Virus record (IMG/VR): IMGVR_UViG_3300011114_000369
Span: 1-23,444 of that record
From: a virus
Strand: one strand, 5' to 3'
Length of the DNA stretch: 23,444 bases
Positions 13,287-21,027 of this stretch are shown here, piece by piece. Numbering within the stretch: position 1 is the first letter of the stretch; each line of letters begins with the position of its first letter. The translations under genes were made by a program, and so were the position numbers. The notes under the pieces were generated by a model. It was not told the origin of the DNA. It made no database searches and was given only the letters and a program-made list of their open reading frames with translations.

Positions 13287-15571
13287 TGACAAGCGTAGAA
13301 ATTTATATAAAAATAGGAACAGAGTTTAAAAGAATTGATTTATTTAAAGATGAAAAAATATCTCTTACTTCTTCTGTGCAAAATATTAATGATTTATCTA
13401 AAGTATTTACAGACTATACTCAATCATTTACTATTCCTGCTTCAAAGAATAATAATTTAATATTTAATTATTGGAATGAAAGCGGTATAAATGATGGATT
13501 TGATCAACGTATAAGATACGATGCAATAATAGAATTAAATACTATTCCGTTTAAAAAAGGACAGATACAGATTGAAAAATGTAACGAGAAAAATAATAGA
13601 ATTGAAAGCTATTCTATAACATTTTACGGAAAGGTTAAACAGTTAAAAGATTTATTTAAAGAGGATAAATTAACTAACTTAGATTATACTTCAATAACTC
13701 ACGCTTATAACGCTACAGAAGTTATAAATAGAATTGATAACACTACTAATGATAGTGTTTATTATCCTATTGTAGGTAACCAACATAAATATAGCTTTGA
13801 TGATGGTGGAGCAAATGATATTACAATTGGTGGTAGTTTAGCAAAATCTGTTGAATTTGATGATTTATTTCCTGCTATTCCTGTAAGTAAAGTATTTGAA
13901 TTTATAGAAAATAAATATAATATAACTTTTACAAGTAGTTTATTTGATACTTCTTATTGGACAGAACTTTATTTGTATTGTAAGAATATTGAAAAATTTA
14001 CTAACTATAGTAATGCAGTTGTAATTGATTGGAATAGTGTTAATAATACTTTTCCAGAATTAAATTTAACTACAAATAAATATTATTTAAAATGGACTTT
14101 TGCAGATAACACTACTAATGTTAGATACCAAAAAACAATAGTAGAAATTACTCCAACAAATGTAAATATTAAGTATAAATTAATAATGCGAATTTATGAC
14201 AATCCAGCTTTTGCAAATGGATCTATTTATAAAATATTTGATAATTTAATTGGTGTAAATTCATTATTAGTATTAGACACATTAAAAGAAGATAGCACTT
14301 TTGCAAATTATACTTTTGAAATACAAAGTGAAGAGTCAATGACTTTTGATGCAGAGATGTATAATATTAAATATGATAATACTTTGACTTATAATCAAGT
14401 TAGAATAGGTTATTCTGCAACAATGAATACGATAAGCAATGTTAATATTGGTGCAGTAGTTCCTGATATAAAAGTTGTAGATTTTTTTAATGGAATTATT
14501 AAATTATTTAATCTTACAATTATTGCTACTTCTGAAACTTCATTTAATCTTGAACCTTTAGAATTTTTCTATTCTTATGGTAAATATATTGATATTAATA
14601 ACTATGTTATTAATGATAGTGTAGATTTAGAACGTACTAAACTATTTAAAAAACTAACATTTACACACGAAAAATCTGAAAATGTAATAAACAATTTTTT
14701 TAGAAATACTTTTAATCGTGGTTTTGATTATGGTGATTTAATATATCAAGATGATCTTTCAAATGAAAGTGCAACTTATGAAATTAAAACTCCTTTTGAA
14801 GATGTAATGTGGGAAAAAACTACAGCATATGATTTTATAACTACAAGTTTAATAGATAAAGATTTAAAACCATATAAACCTAAGCCTGTGCTTATGTATA
14901 AAAATGGCTTAACAACATTAACAGCTGCTTTTAAAGTATATAATGGAAGTGGTTATACAAGCGTTTTAGATTATCAAAGATTTTCAAACGAATTATTTAT
15001 TAATAATGATATAGCAAGTTTAAACTTTACTGCAGAAAATTCAACATGGATAAACTCACAAACAGCAAATAACTCTTTATTTCAACTTTGGTATAAAAAC
15101 TATATATCGGCACTTTATGATATTCGTTGCCGAATTATAAAACTAAAAGCTATTATTCCTATTCCAATGTTATCAGATATTAAGTTAAATGACAAGCTAA
15201 TTTATAAAGATAAAAAATATATTATAAACACTTTTACAACTGATTTAACTACAGGAGAAGTTGATTTAGAATTGATAAGTGATTTTAGAGAATTACCATT
15301 AGTAGGCACTGGAAGGTTTGCTTTAAAATCTATTTTTAATATTGACAATACAGCACAAGATTTAGAAGTAACTATTTTAAAATTAAATGCTGGATATTAT
15401 GATGTTGAATATATGCCTACAAGTTATCTTTCTTCAAACAATTATATAGATGGAACATTTATAGTTCCAATAGATGCAAACACTACAGGAGATATTGCAT
15501 TTAAACAAATAGAAGTAACTTATCATAATCCAGATATAAAACAATACATAAATATTATTCAAGATGCTTAA
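13286..15571 (+). CDS. Large structural protein, probable tail hub/tip protein
   Basis: 761 aa. The opening DLFKDEKISLTSSVQNINDLSKVFTDYTQSFTIPASKNNN is typical of a conserved Bacteroidota phage tail protein. Composition is strongly beta and aromatic, with no transmembrane segment or catalytic motif. The middle, around PDIKVVDFFNGIIKLFNLTIIAT, resembles the hub fold of baseplate proteins. The last 80 residues (after about 680) read as a separate beta-sandwich ending QYINIIQDA, similar to the end of BACON-like domains, so host-surface or glycan contact is possible. TAATG overlap with the preceding gene. It lies upstream of the tape measure rather than downstream, opposite to most siphophages. 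Confidence 0.58.
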   Translation: MTSVEIYIKIGTEFKRIDLFKDEKISLTSSVQNINDLSKVFTDYTQSFTIPASKNNNLIFNYWNESGINDGFDQRIRYDAIIELNTIPFKKGQIQIEKCNEKNNRIESYSITFYGKVKQLKDLFKEDKLTNLDYTSITHAYNATEVINRIDNTTNDSVYYPIVGNQHKYSFDDGGANDITIGGSLAKSVEFDDLFPAIPVSKVFEFIENKYNITFTSSLFDTSYWTELYLYCKNIEKFTNYSNAVVIDWNSVNNTFPELNLTTNKYYLKWTFADNTTNVRYQKTIVEITPTNVNIKYKLIMRIYDNPAFANGSIYKIFDNLIGVNSLLVLDTLKEDSTFANYTFEIQSEESMTFDAEMYNIKYDNTLTYNQVRIGYSATMNTISNVNIGAVVPDIKVVDFFNGIIKLFNLTIIATSETSFNLEPLEFFYSYGKYIDINNYVINDSVDLERTKLFKKLTFTHEKSENVINNFFRNTFNRGFDYGDLIYQDDLSNESATYEIKTPFEDVMWEKTTAYDFITTSLIDKDLKPYKPKPVLMYKNGLTTLTAAFKVYNGSGYTSVLDYQRFSNELFINNDIASLNFTAENSTWINSQTANNSLFQLWYKNYISALYDIRCRIIKLKAIIPIPMLSDIKLNDKLIYKDKKYIINTFTTDLTTGEVDLELISDFRELPLVGTGRFALKSIFNIDNTAQDLEVTILKLNAGYYDVEYMPTSYLSSNNYIDGTFIVPIDANTTGDIAFKQIEVTYHNPDIKQYINIIQDA

Positions 15572-15716
15572 AAATATATTACAACTATTACAGTTACACG
15601 ATCATTATGGAATTTCTGAAAATATAGAAATTGCTAAAGGTAAAAATGAATTACCGACAACATTTAAAAAAGCTAAAACTCAACTTAAAAGAAATATAAA
15701 ATGGAGAACAAGGTAG
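15564..15716 (+). CDS. Small hypothetical protein between tail-tip and tape-measure genes
   Basis: An ATG at 15564 opens a 50-codon frame, MLKNILQLLQ to NIKWRTR, ending at TAG 15714-15716. It is basic in its C-terminal half and overlaps the preceding gene by 8 bp and the tape measure by 16 bp. It bridges a gap of about 130 bp that would otherwise be noncoding in a tightly packed region. No family recognised. Confidence 0.5.
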   Translation: MLKNILQLLQLHDHYGISENIEIAKGKNELPTTFKKAKTQLKRNIKWRTR

Positions 15717-17677
15717 TTAATATTGAAGTTAAACACAATTTAGATCAAACAACTGTATCTACAAATAAATTAGCTACTGGTTTAAAAGGTGCTTCAAATG
15801 CAACTACTGAATTAAGTGGTAAATCTGATGGATTGTCTAAACTACAAAGTGGTATTGATGCAGTAGGTGGAGCAGTTGGAGGTTTAAATCCTGCTTTTGG
15901 ACAAGCTATAAAAGGTTCAAATGGATTAATTTTAAAAATGTATGAATTAATAGCTAATCCAGTTGGAGCTGTTTTAGCTGCTATAGTAGTAACTTTAAAA
16001 TTTTTATACGAAGCATTTCAAAGTTCAGTTGCTGGTGGAAAAGAATTAAAAGCTGCATTTGCTGCAGTTTCTGCTATTGGTACACAAGTAAAAGATGCTG
16101 TTTTTGGTTTAGGTAGAGCATTAATTGATGTGGCTTCTGCTGCTTATAAGTTTATAACTTTAGATTTTAAAGGTGCAGCTGCTGATATGAAAAAAGCAAA
16201 TAAAGAAGCATCTGAATCATATAAACAATTAGGTAATGCAGTTGATGGAACTACTGCTAAAATAGCTTACAATTTAGAAAAGCAACAACAAGCAAATGAT
16301 AAAGCAAGAAAATTGCAAGCAGTTGTGCAATCTGAAACAAATAAATTATTAGTTCAATCACGTGAAATTTTAACAGATGAAACTGCTTCAATTAAAGATA
16401 AAAAGAAAGCATTAGAAGAAGTAACAAAAGCTGAAAAAGCTTCAAGTGCTGAAAAAGTTAGAATTGCAGCTGAAGATTTAAAAATAGCACAAGAAAAAGC
16501 TAAAATGTTAGGTGGCGAAGCTGAAAAAAAATCTAAACAAGAATTAAGAGATTTAACAGTTGCTTTAAATGAGGCTGAAACTGAAAATGCTATGACAGGC
16601 ATTAAGTTGAATAAGCAAAGAAAAATGCTTTTAAGACAAGAAACAGCAGATGCAAAAGAAGCAGCAGATGCACAAAAAGAAATATTAAAAACAAAATCAG
16701 AATCAGAAAAAACAGCATTAAAAGAAAAACAAGATAAGCAAAAAGCATCATTTGAATTAGAGAAATCTTTAGTTGAAGACCAATTAAAAAATACTAAAAT
16801 TTCTATTGATGAAAAAAGAAATATTGTTTTAAATGATAATAAACTTTCAAAAGCGGATAGGCAAAAGTTTTTAATTGATTTACAAAATCAAGAAATATTA
16901 GCAGAAGAAAATCATAATAAAGCTATTGCTGATTTAAATAAAAGATATGACGATGAAAAATTAAATCGTTTAGCAGATACAGCAGTAAAAAAAGAACAAC
17001 TTGACTATGATAAAAGACTTGCAGAAATAAATTCTATTGCACAAACTGAACTTGAAAAGCAAACTTTAATTGAAAAATTAGATGGTGAACATAAAGTTAG
17101 ATTAGCCGCAGCAACTAAAACAGATGCAGAAAAAAAATTAGCAGATGCAAAATTAATAGCAGATGCAGAATTAAAAATACAAGAATTAAAACAAGAAGGA
17201 CAAAGAGTTTTATTAGGTAAAAGTGCCGAAGTATTAGGAGCGTTTTCTGATATGTTAGGTAAAGAAACTGCAGAGGGAAAAACTTTAGCAATAGCACAAG
17301 CAACTATAAATGCTTACTTAGGCATATCCGAAGTTTGGAAAGCAAAAAACGTTTATCCCGAACCATTTGGCACTGGTATTAAAATAGCTTCTACAGTAGT
17401 AATGGCTGCATCTGCATTTAAAACAGTTAAGGATATTGCTGCTGTTCAAGTTCCTGGCGGTGGAGGTGGTGGTGGTTCTACTCCATCAATGGGAGGTGGT
17501 GCTTCTGCTCCTGCTGCACCTCAATTTAACGTAGTAGGTAATAGTGGAGTTAATCAAGTTGCAAACGTATTAAATAATCAAGGTATGCCACCAATTAAAA
17601 CTTATGTAACTGCAGGAGAAGTTACAACGCAACAAGGACTTAATAGAAATATAGTTTCTAACGCTACATTAGGCTAA
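15701..17677 (+). CDS. Tail tape measure protein
   Basis: 658 aa. Gly/Ala-rich N-terminus. A hydrophobic stretch, NPVGAVLAAIVVTLKFLY (86-103), could insert in a membrane or act in DNA ejection. Residues about 190-500 are a long Lys/Glu/Ala-rich coiled coil. Then come a compact segment (about 505-580), a Gly run (586-592) and a conserved-looking end (PQFNVVGNSG ... RNIVSNATLG) typical of Bacteroidota tape measures. At the usual 0.15 nm per residue the tail would be about 100 nm long. Preceded by tail-tip genes and followed by the head cluster. Highest Ala content of the window along with the scaffold gene. Confidence 0.85.
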   Translation: MENKVVNIEVKHNLDQTTVSTNKLATGLKGASNATTELSGKSDGLSKLQSGIDAVGGAVGGLNPAFGQAIKGSNGLILKMYELIANPVGAVLAAIVVTLKFLYEAFQSSVAGGKELKAAFAAVSAIGTQVKDAVFGLGRALIDVASAAYKFITLDFKGAAADMKKANKEASESYKQLGNAVDGTTAKIAYNLEKQQQANDKARKLQAVVQSETNKLLVQSREILTDETASIKDKKKALEEVTKAEKASSAEKVRIAAEDLKIAQEKAKMLGGEAEKKSKQELRDLTVALNEAETENAMTGIKLNKQRKMLLRQETADAKEAADAQKEILKTKSESEKTALKEKQDKQKASFELEKSLVEDQLKNTKISIDEKRNIVLNDNKLSKADRQKFLIDLQNQEILAEENHNKAIADLNKRYDDEKLNRLADTAVKKEQLDYDKRLAEINSIAQTELEKQTLIEKLDGEHKVRLAAATKTDAEKKLADAKLIADAELKIQELKQEGQRVLLGKSAEVLGAFSDMLGKETAEGKTLAIAQATINAYLGISEVWKAKNVYPEPFGTGIKIASTVVMAASAFKTVKDIAAVQVPGGGGGGGSTPSMGGGASAPAAPQFNVVGNSGVNQVANVLNNQGMPPIKTYVTAGEVTTQQGLNRNIVSNATLG

Positions 17678-17705
17678 AAATCAATTAGTTAAGTCCTATT
17701 TAGAA

Positions 17706-17734
17706 ACAAAACAAATAAATAACGTTATATAGAT
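17706..17734 (+). promoter_or_regulatory. Late-promoter-like motif, copy 2 (ACGTTATATA)
   Basis: ACGTTATATA at 17722-17731, 3 nt (gat), then ATG at 17735. ACAAAA at 17706-17711, 16 nt upstream of the 10-mer. It lies in the 57 bp gap between the tape measure and the first head gene. No terminator hairpin of note is seen in this gap. Confidence 0.65.
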
Positions 17735-18301
17735 ATGCAAATTTACGAATTAGTACTAAACAAAGAAACAGATGGAGTTGATGCAATAAGCGTTGTAGAT
17801 AGACCTGCTACAGAAGAAAACTTTATTGCATTAAAAGAACAACACGAAGTTAAACTTGCAGAGGTTGACACAGATAAAAGAATTTTAATGGGTGCTGCAT
17901 TAGTTCCTGATAAAATGATTTATCGTAAAAATGGTAAAGAAGAGTTTAACGTATTCTTTTCTAAGGATACAATTAAACAAGCAAGTGAGTTATTTTTAAT
18001 AAATGGCAATCAAAATAATGCAACGTTAATGCACGACAAAACTATAAGTGATATGTCTGTAGTTGAATCTTGGATTATTGATGATGCAGTTAATGATAAG
18101 TCTGTAAAATATGGTTTTAGTTTACCAATAGGAACTTGGATGATTTCAATGAAAGTTAATAACGAGGATATTTGGCAAAAAGTAAAAGCAGGAGAAATTA
18201 AAGGATTTTCTATTGAAGGCTATTTTGCTGATAAAGTACAAATGACTTCTAATAACAAAAAAATAATTGAACAACTAAAAGAATTATTAAATGGGAACTA
18301 A
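17735..18301 (+). CDS. Prohead protease (XkdF-like, S78-type)
   Basis: 188 aa. Candidate catalytic His100 in ATLMHDKT and Ser159 in GFSIEGYF, with conserved Glu111 in VVESWIID, match the XkdF/S78_2 herpes-like serine protease fold. The opening YELVLNKETDGVDAISVVDRPA (about 4-25) is the characteristic start of this family. It should cleave scaffold and capsid during head maturation. It is followed by a small Cys protein, scaffold and capsid, the classical order. Opened by the second ACGTTATATA motif. Confidence 0.85.
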   Translation: MQIYELVLNKETDGVDAISVVDRPATEENFIALKEQHEVKLAEVDTDKRILMGAALVPDKMIYRKNGKEEFNVFFSKDTIKQASELFLINGNQNNATLMHDKTISDMSVVESWIIDDAVNDKSVKYGFSLPIGTWMISMKVNNEDIWQKVKAGEIKGFSIEGYFADKVQMTSNNKKIIEQLKELLNGN

Positions 18302-18467
18302 AATAACAAGTCCTAAAGGCGGTAAAAGAGGATGCCTTTGTAAAGATGGAACTTATAAAAAAGAATGTTGCACAGGTGAATTAGATGCACAAGGGATTGG
18401 ATCATTAGTTGAACAAACTATAAACGTAGTTGTTAATACTAATATTGAAAGAGTAATTACTAATTAA
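18291..18467 (+). CDS. Small Cys protein of the head cluster (58 aa)
   Basis: The ATG at 18291, overlapping the protease by 11 bp, opens a 58-codon frame: TSPKGGKRGCLCKDGTY (6-22), then ECC (25-27) and DAQGIGSLVEQTINVV. Cysteines at 15, 17, 26 and 27 form a tight cluster that could bind zinc. I recognise the GGKRGCLCKDGTY pattern from other Bacteroidota phages in the same position between protease and scaffold, so the gene is real though its role is unknown. Confidence 0.72.
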   Translation: MGTKITSPKGGKRGCLCKDGTYKKECCTGELDAQGIGSLVEQTINVVVNTNIERVITN

Positions 18468-18473
18468 TTAAAT

Positions 18474-18998
18474 ATGTACAAAAATGTCCTTAACAACGTG
18501 AAGCATTTACTTTCTATGGAAGTTAAGCTTGCACAACAAACGCTAATGGATGGTGTTACTACCATTGAAGCGGAAGAGTTTGCTCCTGATTATTCAGTTG
18601 GTATAGTAACTCCAGATGGTGTTATTCCAATGCCAGTTGGTGAATATACTACAGCAAACGGAGAAGTTATTGTAGTTGAAACAGAAGGAATAATTGCTTC
18701 TATAGCTCCAGCAATGGAAGAAGCACCAGCTCCAGAAGTTCCTACAGAAGCAGCAGCTACAGCTAAAAAAGTAGTTGAAACTGTATCTAAAGAAACTTTC
18801 TTTGCTATGGTTGAAAAAACTACAGAATTACAAGCAGAGGTTGAAAGATTGAAAGTTGAATTAGCAAGTAATGCACCTGCAGCAGCTCCAATTTCTCACA
18901 ATCCAGAAAATGTAGTTGAAAAACAAAATTTTCAAATTGGAGCAAAAAGAGAAAGAACTACTGAAGATGTTGTTTTCGCAAAATTATTTAAAAAATAA
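18474..18998 (+). CDS. Putative head scaffolding protein
   Basis: 174 aa. Residues 18-80 (KLAQQTLMDGVTTIEAEEFAP, then GIVTPDGVIPMPVGEYT) form a small beta-rich domain. A Pro/Ala/Glu linker (82-100) follows, then a coiled coil (about 105-132, ETVSKETFFAMVEKTTELQAEVERLKVEL), another Ala/Pro linker, and a basic end (KRERTTEDVVFAKLFKK). Coiled coil plus basic tail between protease and major capsid is the pattern of scaffolds, whose C-terminal end binds the coat. An alternative is a minor capsid or decoration protein based on the N-terminal domain. Confidence 0.6.
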   Translation: MYKNVLNNVKHLLSMEVKLAQQTLMDGVTTIEAEEFAPDYSVGIVTPDGVIPMPVGEYTTANGEVIVVETEGIIASIAPAMEEAPAPEVPTEAAATAKKVVETVSKETFFAMVEKTTELQAEVERLKVELASNAPAAAPISHNPENVVEKQNFQIGAKRERTTEDVVFAKLFKK

Positions 18999-19026
18999 AT
19001 TAACTAACTAAAAAAAATTAAAAAAA

Positions 19027-19989
19027 ATGGCTACAACGCTTTCATTAACAACAACTTATGCAGGTGAATTCGCTTCCAAATATGTGGCGGCTGCATTACT
19101 TTCTTCTCCAACTATCGAAAACGGTGGTATTGAAGTATTACCAAACGTAAAATACAAACAAGTTTTACAAAAAATTGCTACTGATGGTTTATTAAAAGAT
19201 GCTACTTGTGATTTTACTTCAACTTCTACAGTTACTTTAACTGAAAGAGTTTTGACTGTAAAAGATTTACAAGTAAATTTAGAATTATGTAAAAAAACTT
19301 TCCACACAACTTGGCAAGGTATTGAGCAAGGATATTCATCTTTTGATGTATTACCTCCATCTTTTCAAGAATACTTAATTGGATATGTAGCTTCTAAAGT
19401 TGCCGCACAAAATGAGGTTTCAATTTGGAATGGTGCTACAGGTACAAGTGGACAATTTGATGGTTTAGTAACTAAAATTGCTTTAGATGCTGGTTTACCA
19501 ACTGCACAAGAAATTGCTGCTACTTCTACTAATATTACTGCTGCTTCAACAGTAATTACTGAATTAGGTAAAATAGTTGATGCAATTCCTGCTACACTTT
19601 ATGGTAAAGAAGATTTGTATTTATATGTTTCACAAGCAACTGCTCGTGCTTATGTTCGTGCTTTAGGTGGATTTGGAGCTTCTGGATTAGGTGCTAATGG
19701 TACTAATACAATGGGTACACAATGGTATAACAATGGAAGTTTAACTTTTGATGGAGTTAAAATATTTGTTGCTAATGGATTAAATGCAACTCAAGCAGTA
19801 GCAACTACAAAATCTAACTTGTTTTTTGGACTTTCTTTAAACTCTGATATGCAAGAAGTAAGAATTATAGATATGGCAGAAACTGACGGATCAAACAATG
19901 TAAGAATTGTTATGAGAATGGCTGCAGGTGTTCAATATGGAGCAATCGAGGATATTGTAACTTACGGAATTACAAACTCTGCTAACTAA
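19027..19989 (+). CDS. Major capsid protein
   Basis: 320 aa, Ala/Thr/Gly-rich with few charges, following protease and scaffold. The segment TWQGIEQGYSSFDVLPPSFQEYLIGYVASKVAAQNEVSIWNG includes the long spine-like helix expected of an HK97 fold. RAYVRALGGFGASG and the ending RMAAGVQYGAIEDIVTYGI fit the A-domain and P-domain strands. The A-only leader (19012-19027) suits high expression in Bacteroidota. A strong terminator follows at 20006-20040, consistent with the most abundant transcript of the region. Confidence 0.85.
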   Translation: MATTLSLTTTYAGEFASKYVAAALLSSPTIENGGIEVLPNVKYKQVLQKIATDGLLKDATCDFTSTSTVTLTERVLTVKDLQVNLELCKKTFHTTWQGIEQGYSSFDVLPPSFQEYLIGYVASKVAAQNEVSIWNGATGTSGQFDGLVTKIALDAGLPTAQEIAATSTNITAASTVITELGKIVDAIPATLYGKEDLYLYVSQATARAYVRALGGFGASGLGANGTNTMGTQWYNNGSLTFDGVKIFVANGLNATQAVATTKSNLFFGLSLNSDMQEVRIIDMAETDGSNNVRIVMRMAAGVQYGAIEDIVTYGITNSAN

Positions 19990-20005
19990 TAGCAAAAATA
20001 ATTAA

Positions 20006-20040
20006 AAAAAAGGTGGTGCAATAAACGCCACCTTTTTTAT
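20006..20040 (+). terminator. Intrinsic terminator after the major capsid gene
   Basis: GGTGGTG (20012-20018) pairs with CGCCACC (20026-20032), loop 7 nt, one G-U pair. The stem extends by A6/T6 (20006-20011 with 20033-20038). The T run makes it a strong rho-independent terminator. The A tract allows weak function in the other direction. Confidence 0.9.
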
Positions 20041-20064
20041 TATTAATCATTAAAAAAATATACT

Positions 20065-20595
20065 ATGGCTTGTGATATTTCATTAGGAAGAATTGAACCT
20101 TGTAAAGACTCGGTAAGCGGTCTTAAGAATTGTTATTTTGTGAACTTTGGTAAAATTACTGGAGTTACTTATAATGCGACAAATACAGATGTAATTGATG
20201 CAGTAACAGGAACTTCTTTAAATGCTTACAAATACGAATTGAAAGGAACAAATAGTTTAGACCAAACTATTACTTCTTCAAGAGAAAACGGAACTACTTT
20301 TTTTGAGCAAAGTTTAAAACTAAACTTAAAAAAATTAACTGCTGTAGATCATAAACAAATTAAACTTTTAGCTTATGGACGACCACAAGTAATTGTTGAA
20401 ATGAATAATGGAAATTTATTTCTTTGCGGTTTAGAGTATGGAATGGAATTAACTACAGGTTCTATAACTTCAGGTACTAATTTAGGTGATGCTTCTGGTT
20501 ACGTTTTAGAGTTTAAAGGAATGGAAAAAGTACCTGCTAACTTTATTGGAGTATCTTTAGCTACTGCAGGATTTACAGTTGTATCTGGTTCATAA
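20065..20595 (+). CDS. Probable major tail tube protein
   Basis: 176 aa. It begins MACDISLGRIEPCKDSVSGLKNCYFVNFG and includes SSRENGTTFFEQSLKLNLKKL and LLAYGRPQVIVEMNNG. This is a conserved structural family of Bacteroidota phages with the beta-barrel-like strand pattern and size of siphophage tail tube subunits. It lies between two strong terminators (20006 and 20616), so its mRNA level can be set apart from its neighbours, as expected for a protein made in hundreds of copies. A promoter is not obvious in 20041-20064. It may depend on read-through from the capsid gene. Confidence 0.62.
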   Translation: MACDISLGRIEPCKDSVSGLKNCYFVNFGKITGVTYNATNTDVIDAVTGTSLNAYKYELKGTNSLDQTITSSRENGTTFFEQSLKLNLKKLTAVDHKQIKLLAYGRPQVIVEMNNGNLFLCGLEYGMELTTGSITSGTNLGDASGYVLEFKGMEKVPANFIGVSLATAGFTVVSGS

Positions 20596-20615
20596 TTGTT
20601 TTTTCATATTGTTTT

Positions 20616-20645
20616 AAAACCTCACTTTAATAGTGGGGTTTTTTT
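20616..20645 (+). terminator. Intrinsic terminator after the tail tube gene
   Basis: AAAACCTCACT (20616-20626) pairs with AGTGGGGTTTT (20632-20642), 11 bp with one T-G pair and a 5 nt loop, ending in a T run (20639-20645). It resembles the terminator at 1173 (AAAACCC...GGGGTTTT). Confidence 0.9.
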
Positions 20646-20652
20646 ATTAAAA

Positions 20653-20682
20653 ACAAAATCATAACATTTACGTTATATAAGT
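20653..20682 (+). promoter_or_regulatory. Late-promoter-like motif, copy 3 (ACGTTATATA)
   Basis: ACGTTATATA at 20670-20679, 3 nt (agt), then ATG at 20683. ACAAAA at 20653-20658, 17 nt upstream of the 10-mer. It directly follows a strong terminator, so the portal block needs a new promoter here, which strengthens the promoter reading. Confidence 0.7.
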
Positions 20683-21027
20683 ATGATAATTTTAAAAGAT
20701 TACACATTTACGCAAAATTTTAAGTTTATGCCACGAAGTACAAATATAGCTTCAATGGTATTTACTGATGAATTAACAAACACTGCAACAACAATAAATA
20801 ATCCTACTTTAGTAACAGAGTTGTATTATGTTAAATTTGCATCTAATAGAACTTTTAGTTTTTTAATTGATGGACACACTTATATATTGAATTGTTTTGA
20901 CTCAAATGGAGTTCCTTTGTTTAGAGATAAGATTATGTGTACAAATCAAGTTATAAAAGATTATACAATTAATAATGGTGATTACGTAGCAAACACTACA
21001 ACCAACGAATATGTAATTTATGAGTAA
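20683..21027 (+). CDS. Conserved hypothetical structural protein before portal
   Basis: 114 aa, beta-rich: strands around FKFMPRSTNIASMVFTDE, LYYVKFASNRTFSFLIDGHTYILNCF and LFRDKIMCTNQVIKDYTINNG. This small family is familiar upstream of portal genes in Bacteroidota phages, without known function. Opened by the third ACGTTATATA motif. Overlaps the portal gene by 8 bp, so the two are likely translated together. A head or connector accessory role is a guess from position only. Confidence 0.62.
   Translation: MIILKDYTFTQNFKFMPRSTNIASMVFTDELTNTATTINNPTLVTELYYVKFASNRTFSFLIDGHTYILNCFDSNGVPLFRDKIMCTNQVIKDYTINNGDYVANTTTNEYVIYE

Noticed and set aside
17121-17167. Repeated CAGATGCA in the tape measure gene
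   Set aside because: Three copies at uneven spacing (21 and 18 bp) encode Ala-Asp-Ala steps of the coiled coil. Simple coding repetition explains them.
17678-17705. TAGG...CCTA complementarity after the tape measure as a terminator
   Set aside because: The stem is too short and no T run follows.
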